This document shows, piece by piece, positions 1 through 7,112 of a stretch of DNA of 43,806 nt. How positions within the stretch are numbered: the first letter of the stretch is position 1; every line of letters starts with the position of its first letter. The DNA is from VRUE01 sp035260485 (lineage in GTDB: Bacteria; Actinomycetota; Thermoleophilia; Solirubrobacterales; 70-9), in the NCBI GenBank assembly GCA_035260485.1, contig DATFVC010000033.1, positions 1-43,806 of the forward strand. Reading direction: 5' to 3'. The notes beneath the pieces were generated by a model that was not told the origin of the DNA, ran no database searches, and worked only from the letters and a program-made list of their open reading frames with translations. The translations under genes were made by a program, and so were the position numbers.

Positions 1-621
1 GAGCGGCTGCCGGCCCGCGTGGCGCGCGCCTACCGCCGCTACCGCCACGGGCCGGGGGCCTTCAAGGTCGACCTCGCGGTCGAGGGCGGCGTGCCCTGGC
101 GGGATCCGGAGTCCTCCCGGGCGGGGACCGTGCACGCGATCGGCTCCTTCGAGGAGATTGCCGACAGCGAACGCGAGGTCAACAGCGGCCGGATGCCGGA
201 GCGGCCCTTCGTCCTCGTCGGCCAGCAGTACCTCGCCGACCCCTCGCGCTCGCGCGGCGACGTGCACCCGGTCTGGGCCTACGCTCACGTTCCGCACGGC
301 TTCCCCGGCAACGCGACTGAGGCGCTGATCGACCAGATCGAACGCTTCGCCCCTGGCCTGCGCGAGCGGATCCTCGCCCGCCACGTCCGCTCCCCGTCGG
401 ACCTAGCCTCCTACAACCCCAACTACGTCGGTGGCGACATCCTCACCGGCGCTAACACGCCGCTGCAGTCGGTATTCAGGCCGCGCATCGGCCTCGATCC
501 CTACGCGACCGGCATCCCCGGCGTATTCATCTGCTCTGCCGCGACGCCGCCGGGCGCCGGAGCAGCAGGGATGAGCGGCTACAACGCGGCGCAGTCCGTC
601 CTCCGCACCCTCCGCCACTGA
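1..621 (+). CDS. phytoene desaturase-like FAD/NAD(P) oxidoreductase, C-terminal part
   Basis: Open from the window edge, so the N-terminal Rossmann FAD-binding half lies outside; 206 residues are visible. The C-terminal stretch GVFICSAATPPGAGAAGMSG followed by YNAAQSVL matches the FAD-contacting tail of CrtI/phytoene-dehydrogenase-like oxidoreductases, where a Gly-rich GxGxxGMxGYNAA motif closes the flavin site. The preceding region (GQQYLADPSRS, WAYAHVPHGF) is also typical of this family, which desaturates carotenoids or oxidises other lipids. Without the N-terminus and neighbouring crt genes the substrate cannot be named. The stop is followed after 3 nt by a 50-bp hairpin, so transcription probably ends here. 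Confidence 0.85.
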   Translation, partial: ERLPARVARAYRRYRHGPGAFKVDLAVEGGVPWRDPESSRAGTVHAIGSFEEIADSEREVNSGRMPERPFVLVGQQYLADPSRSRGDVHPVWAYAHVPHGFPGNATEALIDQIERFAPGLRERILARHVRSPSDLASYNPNYVGGDILTGANTPLQSVFRPRIGLDPYATGIPGVFICSAATPPGAGAAGMSGYNAAQSVLRTLRH

Positions 622-624
622 GGG

Positions 625-674
625 GACGTGCCGTCACTTAAGTGCCCCTATGGGTGCCCAAGTGACGGCACGTC
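625..674. terminator. long hairpin, family A copy 1
   Basis: Inverted repeat with perfect 15-bp arms GACGTGCCGTCACTT / AAGTGACGGCACGTC around a centre containing CCCTATGGG. It starts 3 nt after the stop of the oxidoreductase and ends 13 nt before the exporter start, so it separates two co-oriented transcription units. There is no T-run. Relative to the other family A copies it has GG changed to TC in the left arm and CC changed to GA in the right arm, so pairing is kept. Function as a terminator is inferred. Confidence 0.75.
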
Positions 675-687
675 TAGATTGCTGGGG

Positions 688-1449
688 GTGAATGCACTCC
701 AGATTCAGAGCTTGCAGAAGCGCTACCCGACCGGGGTCGAGGCGCTGCGCGGCGTCTCATTGGAGATCAAGCCGGGGGAACTGTTCGGGCTGCTGGGACC
801 TAACGGGGCCGGCAAGTCGACGCTGATCCACTGCACGACCGGGTTGGCGCAGCCGACCGGTGGCGCGATCAGCGTCTTCGGCCACGATGCCATCCGCGAC
901 TACGCCGAGGCGCGGCAGGCTGTCGGGCTCGCCCCGCAGGAGGTCAACCTGGACTGGTTCCTGACGGTCGAGGAGACGCTCGACTACCACGCCGGCTACT
1001 TCGGCATGCCGAAGCGCGAGCGGCGCGCGCGGACCAGGGAGCTGCTGGAGACCTTCTCGCTGACCGAGAAGGCCGACGAACGCACCCGCACCCTCTCCGG
1101 CGGGATGAAACGGCGGCTGATCCTGGCCCGGGCGATGATGCACAACCCGCCGCTCCTGATCCTCGACGAGCCGACCGCCGGGGTCGACGTCGAGCTGCGC
1201 TTGGAGCTGTGGCACTACGTGCAGCGGATCAACCAGGAGGGGACGACGATCCTGCTCACCACGCACTACATCGAGGAGGCGGAGCAGCTCTGCGACCGGA
1301 TCGCCTTCATCAACGAGGGGCAGATCGTCGGCGAGGGCAAGAGCGCCGACCTGGCCGCCCGCTACAGCGTCGACAACCTCGAGGACGCCTATCTGGCCCT
1401 GGTCGGTCGCAAAGAGCTCTCGCGCTCCCACATCGAGGTGACCGCGTAA
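688..1449 (+). CDS. ABC-2 type exporter, ATP-binding protein (DrrA-like)
   Basis: A 253-residue ATPase of the daunorubicin/multidrug exporter class. Walker A GPNGAGKST lies at about residues 37-45, the Q-loop in LAPQEVNL, the signature LSGGMKRRL near 135, Walker B LLILDEPTAGVD near 155, and the switch His in LLTTHYIEEAEQ. The GTG at 688 is chosen because family proteins begin a few residues before this conserved first strand. An in-frame GTG at 628 would translate the upstream hairpin into residues with no family match. No clear Shine-Dalgarno precedes 688. The stop overlaps the permease start (TAATG), so the two are co-translated. The cargo is unknown. Confidence 0.93.
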   Translation: MNALQIQSLQKRYPTGVEALRGVSLEIKPGELFGLLGPNGAGKSTLIHCTTGLAQPTGGAISVFGHDAIRDYAEARQAVGLAPQEVNLDWFLTVEETLDYHAGYFGMPKRERRARTRELLETFSLTEKADERTRTLSGGMKRRLILARAMMHNPPLLILDEPTAGVDVELRLELWHYVQRINQEGTTILLTTHYIEEAEQLCDRIAFINEGQIVGEGKSADLAARYSVDNLEDAYLALVGRKELSRSHIEVTA

Positions 1450-2216
1450 TGAGCGCCGCCCAGATTCGCTTCGCGACGTTGTGGCGGCGCGAGGTCAACC
1501 GCTTCATGAAGATCAAGAAACAGACGATCGGCGCGCCGCTGCTGGAAACCTTCCTCTACATCTCGGTCTTCGGCGCGGCGCTCGGCTCGCGGGTGGGCGA
1601 ACTGCACGGGATCGACTACGTGGTCTTCGTCATCCCCGGGCTGATCATGATGTCGTTCTCGATCAACGCCTTCGCCAACAACTCCTCCTCGATCCTGCAG
1701 CAGAAATTCCAGGGGGCGATCCAGGACCAGCTCTCCTCACCGGCTTCGCCGCTGGAGCTCTTGCTCGCCTTCTCGCTCGGCGGTTTCATGCGTGGTCTGA
1801 TGGTCGCACTGCTGACCTTCATCGCCGCCTCCCTGCTCGTCGACCTGCCGGTCGACCACGTCCTCGTCCTGATCCCGGCGCTGTTCCTGGTCGGCTTCTT
1901 CTTCTCGCAGCTCGGGGTGCTGATCGGCGTCCGCGCCGAACAGTTCGACGACGTCGCCTTCGCCCAGACCTTCGTCCTGCAGCCGCTGATCTTCCTCGGC
2001 GGCGTCTTCTACTCCGCCACCCTGCTGCCCCAGCCGTTCCAGACCCTGACCCACTTCAATCCGATCTTCTACATGATCAACCTGATTCGCTACGGCTTCG
2101 TTGGCTACACCGAAGTCAGCGTCGCGCTCTCGCTGCTGGCGCTCACGGCGGCGACCGCCGCCCTCTTCGCGGTCAACCTGCGGCTCTTCTCGAAGGGTTA
2201 CCGGCTGCGCGCCTGA
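1449..2216 (+). CDS. ABC-2 type exporter, permease protein
   Basis: A 255-residue integral membrane protein starting at the ATG that overlaps the ATPase stop by one base. About six hydrophobic segments can be seen, for example VVFVIPGLIMMSFSINAF, LMVALLTFIAASLLV, LVLIPALFLVGFFF and LSLLALTAATAALFAV. FNPIFYMINLIRYGFVG near residue 205 is characteristic of ABC-2 permeases. With the upstream ATPase it should form a homodimeric or 2+2 exporter of a drug, polyketide or polysaccharide-type substrate; the sequence does not decide which. Confidence 0.93.
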   Translation: MSAAQIRFATLWRREVNRFMKIKKQTIGAPLLETFLYISVFGAALGSRVGELHGIDYVVFVIPGLIMMSFSINAFANNSSSILQQKFQGAIQDQLSSPASPLELLLAFSLGGFMRGLMVALLTFIAASLLVDLPVDHVLVLIPALFLVGFFFSQLGVLIGVRAEQFDDVAFAQTFVLQPLIFLGGVFYSATLLPQPFQTLTHFNPIFYMINLIRYGFVGYTEVSVALSLLALTAATAALFAVNLRLFSKGYRLRA

Positions 2217-2254
2217 CCCACGTCAGGCCTCCAGTCTCGATTGGGCGAGGCGGC

Positions 2255-2283
2255 TTGATCGAATTGCTGCCAGGGGCTAACGT
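2255..2283 (+). promoter_or_regulatory. candidate sigma70-type promoter for cupredoxin-MCO
   Basis: TTGATC, a 17-nt spacer and TAACGT lie in the 131-bp gap between the exporter permease and the cupredoxin gene. A putative leader of about 60 nt follows, with a good Shine-Dalgarno GGAAAGGA at 2334-2341. Found by eye. Confidence 0.4.
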
Positions 2284-2347
2284 CCCGTCTCGGGTTTCCG
2301 CACTCCATCGCAGTGCGTCGCTTGTTGCGGCGCGGAAAGGAATCAAC

Positions 2348-2941
2348 TTGAAGCAGTCTCGTAGTGCTGGTTCGACCAAGGCGGGCATTCTGATCGCCGC
2401 GACCGTGCTCGCTGTGCTCTGCGTATCGGCATCGGCGCTGGCCAACACCTACGGCCCGCCGCCGCAGGAAGCGTCCGTCCCGACCGTCTTCATCAAAGGC
2501 AGCGCCGAGGGCAGCCTCCGTTTTGAAGCGCCGAAGACGATCGTCAACGGCGAAGAGCTCGCGGTGGTCAACACGACCGACCCACACAAAGTCGGCCCCC
2601 ACACTTTCTCGCTGGTGACCAAAGGCTCGATCCCGAAGACCGCCAAAGCGCGCCAGCTCTGCTTCACCCCCCATCACATCTGCAAAGTGATCGCGTCCTG
2701 GCACGGGGTAAAAGGCAACGGGCCTGTGAAAGTGAATCCGGCTGAAGCCGGCCAGATCGGCTGGGACACGCTCGGCAGCCTGACCAAGGAAGGCGACTCC
2801 TGGTTCACCGGCTCTAAACCGGGCGGCTCGTTTGAACAGCCGGTCGGCATCGACACCTCGGCCGGCCCGACCAAGATCTACTTCATGTGCGCGATCCATC
2901 CGTGGATGCACGGCTCGATCAACGTGCTCCCGGGCGGGTAG
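2348..2941 (+). CDS. exported cupredoxin-like blue copper protein
   Basis: Starts at TTG 2348, placed 6 nt after a strong GGAAAGGA site. The 197-residue product has an N-terminal Sec signal (AGILIAATVLAVLCVSASALA, cleavage after about residue 32). A single cupredoxin-like domain follows. Its candidate type-1 copper ligands are His in HTFSL (about residue 85) and Cys181, His184 and Met187 in CAIHPWMHG. This C-x2-H-x2-M loop is the pattern of small electron-transfer cupredoxins. An unusual Cys/His-containing insert (CFTPHHIC, about residues 105-112) could form a disulfide. The 3' end overlaps the multicopper oxidase start by up to 55 nt, suggesting coupled expression and an electron-transfer or copper-delivery role for that enzyme. 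Confidence 0.85.
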   Translation: MKQSRSAGSTKAGILIAATVLAVLCVSASALANTYGPPPQEASVPTVFIKGSAEGSLRFEAPKTIVNGEELAVVNTTDPHKVGPHTFSLVTKGSIPKTAKARQLCFTPHHICKVIASWHGVKGNGPVKVNPAEAGQIGWDTLGSLTKEGDSWFTGSKPGGSFEQPVGIDTSAGPTKIYFMCAIHPWMHGSINVLPGG

Positions 2942-4539
2942 CGACGGACGGCTCGCAGCAATCTCAGCCACGCCTGGGGCGCCGAGCCTTTCTCGGCGCC
3001 CTGGGCGGTGGCGCTCTCGCCGCACTGCTGCCGTTCGACGTTCGCTCCAGCCGCGCGGCGCCGGCCGCTGCGCGTCCGCTGCGCGGAAACGCGCACGTCC
3101 CCTTCCGGGCGTCGCTGCCGATACCCGAGGAGTTGCGCGACCACCGCCTCGAGATCCCGATCCGCGAGGCGGAGGTCCAAATCCTGCCCGGCGCCCGGAC
3201 CCGGATGTGGACCTACGGGGGGACGTTTCCCGGTCCGACGATCCGCCGGCCCGCTGGGCACAGGACCGAGGTCACCTTCCACCACCAGCTGCCGCGCGCG
3301 GTGGGGGAGCTGACCGTGCACCTGCACGGTGGTCACAACCGCACCCAGTTCGACGGCCAGCCGGGTGGGCTGACCCACTCGCACCCCAGATCCTTCTATT
3401 GCGAGATCCCGCGCGGCCTCTCGCCGCGCAAGTCCGGCAACGATTTCCTGATCGAGCCGGGCGGGCGGAAAACGTACGTTTACGACCTGCGCGAGGACAG
3501 TCGCCCCGAGCGGGCCGCGCTGCAGTGGTACCACGACCACCGCCTCGACCACACCGCGCGCAACGTCTGGCGCGGCCTGGCGGGGATGTGGATCCTCGAC
3601 GACGAGCTCGACGCCTCGCTGCCGCTGCCTTCGGGGGAGCGGGACATCCCGCTGATGATCGCTGATCGCAGCTTCGACCGCGACAACCAGCTTGTCGATC
3701 CGTTCACCGGCCTGCGCCCGCCCGCAGATGGGGTCACCGGCCACCTGGTGCTCGTCAACGGCGCCTACATGCCACACCACCACGTGACGCCGCGGCGCTA
3801 CCGCTTGCGCCTGCTCAACGTCTCCGGCTTCCGCGCCTACAACGTCCACCTCTCAAACGGCGCGCCGATGGTCCAAATCGGCGCCGACAGCGGCCTGATG
3901 CCGAAGCCGGCGCGCCGCAGCGAGATCCTGCTCGGCCCGGCCGAGCGGGCCGAGGTGATCGTCGACTTCGCCGGCGCAGTCGGGGAATCGGTGGACCTGC
4001 GCAGCGGTCCCCGCCACGGTGGCCCCAGCGGCGCCGGCTCGAGACCCTACGTCGGCGCGCTGATGCAGTTTCGAGTCGATTCGCGGCGCGTCACCGACCG
4101 AACCCGTGTGCCGCGCGAGCTTCGCCCCCTGCCGGGATGGACGAAGCATGTCTCTCAGACCCCAGATCACACCTGGACGATCTCGATCGGCGGCGCCTTC
4201 AAGACGGTCTGGTTGATCAACGGCAAGACCTTCAACCCCGCCCGCGCCGACGCCTTCCCGCGGATCGGCACCACCGAGACCTGGGAGGTCGTCAACCACA
4301 CCGGCGTCGCCCACATGATCCACCTGCATCACACCGACTGGTACCTGCTGTCGCGCGACGGCAAGCCGCCTCCAGCCTGGGAAGACTGCCTCAAGGACAC
4401 CTTCTTCGTCTACCCCGGCGAACGCATCCTCCTCGCCGGTCACTTCTCCGACTACACCGGCAAGTTCGTGATCCACTGCCACATGCTTGACCACGAGGAC
4501 CACGGCCTGATGAGCCAGTTCGAGGTCGTCAAAGGTTGA
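2887..4539 (+). CDS. Tat-exported multicopper oxidase (CotA/laccase-like)
   Basis: A 550-residue three-domain multicopper oxidase. A twin-arginine signal GRRAFLGALGGGALAALLP is followed by HLHGGH (about residue 143), WYHDHRLDH (about 214), HMIHLHHTDW (about 476) and the HCHMLDHEDHGLM block (about 529). These give all ligands for the type 1, 2 and 3 coppers, with an axial Met. The Tat signal fits folding with copper before export. Substrates of such enzymes include phenolics, bilirubin and Cu(I); I cannot choose. The start is either GTG 2887 or GTG 2902, both inside the end of the cupredoxin gene. No other start precedes the signal peptide. The stop is followed after 2 nt by a perfect 42-bp palindrome. 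Confidence 0.95.
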   Translation: MRDPSVDARLDQRAPGRVATDGSQQSQPRLGRRAFLGALGGGALAALLPFDVRSSRAAPAAARPLRGNAHVPFRASLPIPEELRDHRLEIPIREAEVQILPGARTRMWTYGGTFPGPTIRRPAGHRTEVTFHHQLPRAVGELTVHLHGGHNRTQFDGQPGGLTHSHPRSFYCEIPRGLSPRKSGNDFLIEPGGRKTYVYDLREDSRPERAALQWYHDHRLDHTARNVWRGLAGMWILDDELDASLPLPSGERDIPLMIADRSFDRDNQLVDPFTGLRPPADGVTGHLVLVNGAYMPHHHVTPRRYRLRLLNVSGFRAYNVHLSNGAPMVQIGADSGLMPKPARRSEILLGPAERAEVIVDFAGAVGESVDLRSGPRHGGPSGAGSRPYVGALMQFRVDSRRVTDRTRVPRELRPLPGWTKHVSQTPDHTWTISIGGAFKTVWLINGKTFNPARADAFPRIGTTETWEVVNHTGVAHMIHLHHTDWYLLSRDGKPPPAWEDCLKDTFFVYPGERILLAGHFSDYTGKFVIHCHMLDHEDHGLMSQFEVVKG

Positions 4540-4541
4540 CC

Positions 4542-4583
4542 GGTGAAGCATTTGGGGGCCTATAGGCCCCCAAATGCTTCACC
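4542..4583. terminator. perfect 42-bp palindrome, bidirectional terminator
   Basis: Two perfect 21-nt arms (outer GGTGAAGCATTT, inner GGGGGCCTA) meet at a central CCTATAGG with no loop. It lies between the convergent multicopper oxidase and cutA genes and overlaps the cutA stop codon (4579-4581). No T-run on either side. Confidence 0.75.
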
Positions 4584-4896
4584 GAACGCTCCGATCGATC
4601 CAGTCGAGGTAGCCCTTGCTGCCGGCTACGATCGGGGTTGCGACGATCTCGGGCTCGTCGTAGGAGTGGAGCTCGCGGATCGCCGCCTCGACGTCCGGGT
4701 ATAGCGACGCCTCGGTCTTCGCCAGGCACATCCACTCCTGCGCCTGCTCGATCTTTCCCTGCCAGCGGTAACGGCTGGCGACCGGGCCAATGACTTGCGC
4801 GCAGGCGGCGAGACGGCGCTCGACCAGCGCTGCGCTGATCCGCTCGGCCTCCTCCTCGGAGTCGACGGTGGTCGTTACCTGGAGGTAGTCGCCCAC
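4579..4896 (-). CDS. cutA: CutA divalent-cation tolerance protein
   Basis: A 105-residue protein, the usual CutA length. It matches the family along its whole length: LQVTTTVDSEEEAERISAAL at the start, LAACAQV with the conserved Cys, YRWQGKIEQAQEW, the LAKT strand, then HSYDEPEIVATPI and YLDWI at the end. CutA trimers resemble PII proteins and are linked to copper tolerance, though the mechanism is unsettled. The GTG at 4896 is chosen because it lies two bases after the upstream stop and gives the family N-terminus. It is probably co-transcribed with the two upstream minus-strand genes. The position opposite a copper oxidase is suggestive but the strands converge. Confidence 0.93.
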   Translation of the reverse strand: MGDYLQVTTTVDSEEEAERISAALVERRLAACAQVIGPVASRYRWQGKIEQAQEWMCLAKTEASLYPDVEAAIRELHSYDEPEIVATPIVAGSKGYLDWIDRSVR

Positions 4897-4898
4897 CT

Positions 4899-5198
4899 CT
4901 ACGGGATGCGCTCCTCGACGATCTCGTAGAGGCCGTCGGCGCCGACCGAGTCGACGAACGGGGCGATTCCGGATAGCTGCTCCTCGTAGCCCTCTTTGGA
5001 GGCGACTTCGCGTAGCTGCTCGACGCTGCCGTCGAAGAAGCCGAAGGTGATCACCTCGTCGGGATCCTCGGCGTTGCGCAGCATGTTGAAGCGGACGAAC
5101 CCTTCCGGCGGGGTATCGCCCATCTCTCCGAGAAACGCATCGCGGAACTGGTCGTAGGCGCCTGGCTTCAGCTTGCGAACGGTGAGCGCGCAGATCAT
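4899..5198 (-). CDS. small ABM-like (dimeric ferredoxin-like fold) protein
   Basis: A 99-residue protein starting at ATG 5198 behind a GAGGAGA ribosome site. The pattern ICALTVRKLKPGAYDQFRDA, then FNMLRNAEDPDEVITFGFFD and a C-terminal PFVDSVGADGLYEIVEE, resembles antibiotic-biosynthesis-monooxygenase-like dimeric alpha/beta-barrel proteins. I see no catalytic residues that fix a reaction. It ends 2 nt before the cutA start, so the two are translated from one message. Family assignment is by fold-level resemblance only. Confidence 0.7.
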   Translation of the reverse strand: MICALTVRKLKPGAYDQFRDAFLGEMGDTPPEGFVRFNMLRNAEDPDEVITFGFFDGSVEQLREVASKEGYEEQLSGIAPFVDSVGADGLYEIVEERIP

Positions 5199-5272
5199 CT
5201 TCGTCTCCTCTGGTTGGAAGCGGATGACCCAAGCATCGTCGGGAGATGGCAGCCCGTCAAGGAGAACTTCGA

Positions 5273-6010
5273 CTACTCGTGCGCGTCCCTGCGCACTTCC
5301 GTGGCAGCCGCCTGATCGCGGGGTCGGACGACGATCTCGTCGACGTTGACGTGCGATGGTTGGGAAACGGCCCAGCGGATGCACTCGGCTACGTCCTCGG
5401 CGCGCAACGGCTCCATCCCCTCATAGACGCGAGCGGCCGCCTCCTCGTCACCGCCGAAGCGGACCAGCGAGAACTCGGTCTCGACCATGCCGGGGGCGAC
5501 CTCGGTCACGCGCACCGGCTCGCCCAGCAGCTCCAAACGCAGCACGCGCAGCAGCGAGCGCTGCGCGTGCTTGGCGGCGATGTATCCGCCGCCGCCGCGG
5601 TAGGCCTCGAAGCCGGCGATGCTGGTTATCGCGACGACGTGGCCGTCTCCCGACTCGACCAGTCGCGGCAGCAGCGCCCGGGTCATCCGCATCGTCCCCA
5701 GCACGTTCGCCTCATACATAGTGCGCCACTTGTCTTCGTCGGCCTCACCGAGCGGTTCGAGCCCATGTGCGCCGCCGGCGTTGTTGACCAACACGTCGCA
5801 GCGCGGCACGCGCTCGGCGAACTCCTCAACCGACGCCGGGTCGGTCACGTCGAGGGCAATGGCCTCGCCACCCACCTCCGCCGCGATCTCCCCCAGCCGT
5901 TCCAGCCGCCGCGCCCCGAGCACGACCTGGAAGCCGTCCCCCGCGAGCGCTCGCGCCGCGGCTGCCCCGATCCCGCTCGATGCGCCGGTGATTACCGCAA
6001 TTCGCGCCAT
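5273..6010 (-). CDS. short-chain dehydrogenase/reductase (SDR)
   Basis: A 245-residue classical SDR. The cofactor motif TGASSGIG lies at about residues 8-15, NNAG near 83, the catalytic Ser in ITSIAGFEAY, and YIAAK supplies the catalytic Tyr and Lys; PGMVETEF follows. An Arg pair in GARRLERL after the second strand suggests NADP(H) preference. The length and LDVTDPASVEEF resemble YdfG-type 3-hydroxy acid or serine dehydrogenases, but the substrate is not determined. ATG 6010 gives the standard N-terminus MARIAVITGASSG. It heads a likely three-gene minus-strand unit with the ABM-like protein and cutA, after a 74-nt gap. Confidence 0.93.
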   Translation of the reverse strand: MARIAVITGASSGIGAAAARALAGDGFQVVLGARRLERLGEIAAEVGGEAIALDVTDPASVEEFAERVPRCDVLVNNAGGAHGLEPLGEADEDKWRTMYEANVLGTMRMTRALLPRLVESGDGHVVAITSIAGFEAYRGGGGYIAAKHAQRSLLRVLRLELLGEPVRVTEVAPGMVETEFSLVRFGGDEEAAARVYEGMEPLRAEDVAECIRWAVSQPSHVNVDEIVVRPRDQAAATEVRRDAHE

Positions 6011-6090
6011 TTCCGGCGAGCGTACTACCCGCAGGGGGGAGAGTCTCTGCCGCTCCGGGCTTGGACGTTCATGAGGACGCCCCATGCATA

Positions 6091-6106
6091 TGCCATATTT
6101 ATGGCA
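6091..6106. promoter_or_regulatory. vapBC operator overlapping -10
   Basis: Inverted repeat TGCCATA-TT-TATGGCA whose last base is the A of the vapB start codon. A -10-like CATATT sits inside it, 6 nt before the ATG, so the message is probably leaderless. VapB/VapBC complexes usually repress their own promoter through such palindromes; the assignment is inferred from position and symmetry. Confidence 0.65.
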
Positions 6107-6309
6107 TGCGAACTACCCTCGATATCGATGATCATCTGATGGAGGCCCTGATGGCTCGCCACCCCGGCGTCAGCAAGACCAAGGCCGTGGAGGCGGCAAT
6201 CGAGGATCACGTCCGTCGTAAAGCGGCGGAGTGGTTGCTGGAGATGCGGGGGAAGCTCGACATCGAAGACGTCTCCAAGGAGATGCGCGCGGTCGACAGG
6301 CGGATCTAG
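6106..6309 (+). CDS. vapB: VapB-type antitoxin
   Basis: A 67-residue antitoxin. The N-terminal MRTTLDIDDHLMEALMARHP is a ribbon-helix-helix DNA-binding segment of the VapB/MetJ-like type, with VSKTKAVEAAIEDHVRRKA as the second helix pair. The charged C-terminus (LDIEDVSKEMRAVDRRI) would wrap the toxin. ATG 6106 is chosen because it gives the family N-terminus; upstream in-frame codons would read through the operator. The stop TAG shares its G with the toxin GTG. Confidence 0.9.
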   Translation: MRTTLDIDDHLMEALMARHPGVSKTKAVEAAIEDHVRRKAAEWLLEMRGKLDIEDVSKEMRAVDRRI

Positions 6310-6701
6310 TGGTCCTTCCGGATACGTCCGTCTGGATTCCATACTTCCGCAGCGTCAGTGGGGACGAGGGAGATCGCCTTGAAGCGTTGATCGCGGAGGG
6401 GGAAGTCGCAATCTGCGGGCCCGTTCTCGCTGAGCTTCTGGGCGGAGCCGACGATACGCAACGCAGATCGATCATCGACACCGCCGGCAAGCTTCCCTGG
6501 GCAGATCTCGGTCCCGCCTGCTGGCAGGATGTCGGTGCCGTCGCCCGTCGCTTGCGCCAAGCGGGTCAGACGCTGCCCCTTACCGATCTCGTGATCGCTG
6601 TCGCCGCGGCACATGCCGGCCACACCCTCTGGAGCCTCGATTCCGACTTCGACCGGATCGCTCCGGTTCTGGACGGGCTCGAGCTGTACCGGCCGGACTG
6701 A
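6309..6701 (+). CDS. vapC: VapC-type PIN-domain toxin
   Basis: A 130-residue PIN-domain ribonuclease. The acidic metal-binding residues are present: Asp5 in LPDTSVWI, Glu in LAELLGG (about residue 41), Asp in LTDLVIAVAA (about 98) and Asp in SLDSDFDRI (about 116). It should cleave RNA when freed from VapB and therefore appears active. The GTG start at 6309 overlaps the antitoxin stop (TAGTG), the normal coupling for these modules. RNA target unknown. Confidence 0.92.
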   Translation: MVLPDTSVWIPYFRSVSGDEGDRLEALIAEGEVAICGPVLAELLGGADDTQRRSIIDTAGKLPWADLGPACWQDVGAVARRLRQAGQTLPLTDLVIAVAAAHAGHTLWSLDSDFDRIAPVLDGLELYRPD

Positions 6702-6704
6702 GTC

Positions 6705-7082
6705 CTACTCGCCGATCAGCTCAATACGGTAGCCGTCCGGGTCGCGGACGAAGCAGATCCGGTGGCCTTCGGTGCGATTGCCGGGGCGGTAGGGGGGCTT
6801 TTCGGGCTCGATGCCCTGCGCGGCGAGGCTCTCCAGGGCGCCGTCGAGGTCGTCGACGGCGAGGGCGATGTGGTTGTAGCCGCTGCCGTGGTCGTAGGAC
6901 TCGATGCCGTGGTTGTAGGTCAGCTCGAGGCGCGGGTCCTCGCCCGGCACGCCCATGAAGACGTTGATCGCCTCGTCGCCGATCGGCATCCGCGCGACCT
7001 CCTCGAAGCCGAGCTTCTCGTAGAAGGCGACAGAGCGATCGATCTCGCCGATCCGGTAGCAGGTGTGGAGGAAGCTGGGCAT
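6705..7082 (-). CDS. gloA: lactoylglutathione lyase / glyoxalase I family
   Basis: A 125-residue VOC-fold protein with all four metal ligands at the positions expected for bacterial GlxI: His6 (SFLHTCYRI), Glu53 (RLELTYN), His71 (YNHIALAV) and Glu121 (YRIELIGE). The family isomerises the hemithioacetal of methylglyoxal and a thiol. Actinobacteria generally use mycothiol rather than glutathione, so the physiological thiol is uncertain. Start ATG 7082 gives the standard N-terminus. It is divergent from the hydrolase with only 30 bp between, and its stop lies 3 nt beyond the vapC stop. Confidence 0.92.
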   Translation of the reverse strand: MPSFLHTCYRIGEIDRSVAFYEKLGFEEVARMPIGDEAINVFMGVPGEDPRLELTYNHGIESYDHGSGYNHIALAVDDLDGALESLAAQGIEPEKPPYRPGNRTEGHRICFVRDPDGYRIELIGE

Positions 7083-7112
7083 GGGATCTTCTCGGGAGGC
7101 TACTGTGTCTGC

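Noticed and set aside
628..687. Start of the ABC ATPase at GTG 628
   Set aside because: It would translate the family A hairpin; the family N-terminus begins at 688.
1481..2347. Long upstream extension of the cupredoxin frame
   Set aside because: It overlaps the ABC permease out of frame; TTG 2348 has a strong Shine-Dalgarno and a signal peptide directly after it.
2198..3025. 275-codon minus-strand frame over the cupredoxin gene
   Set aside because: Shadow of the cupredoxin and MCO genes; Arg-rich with no domain pattern.
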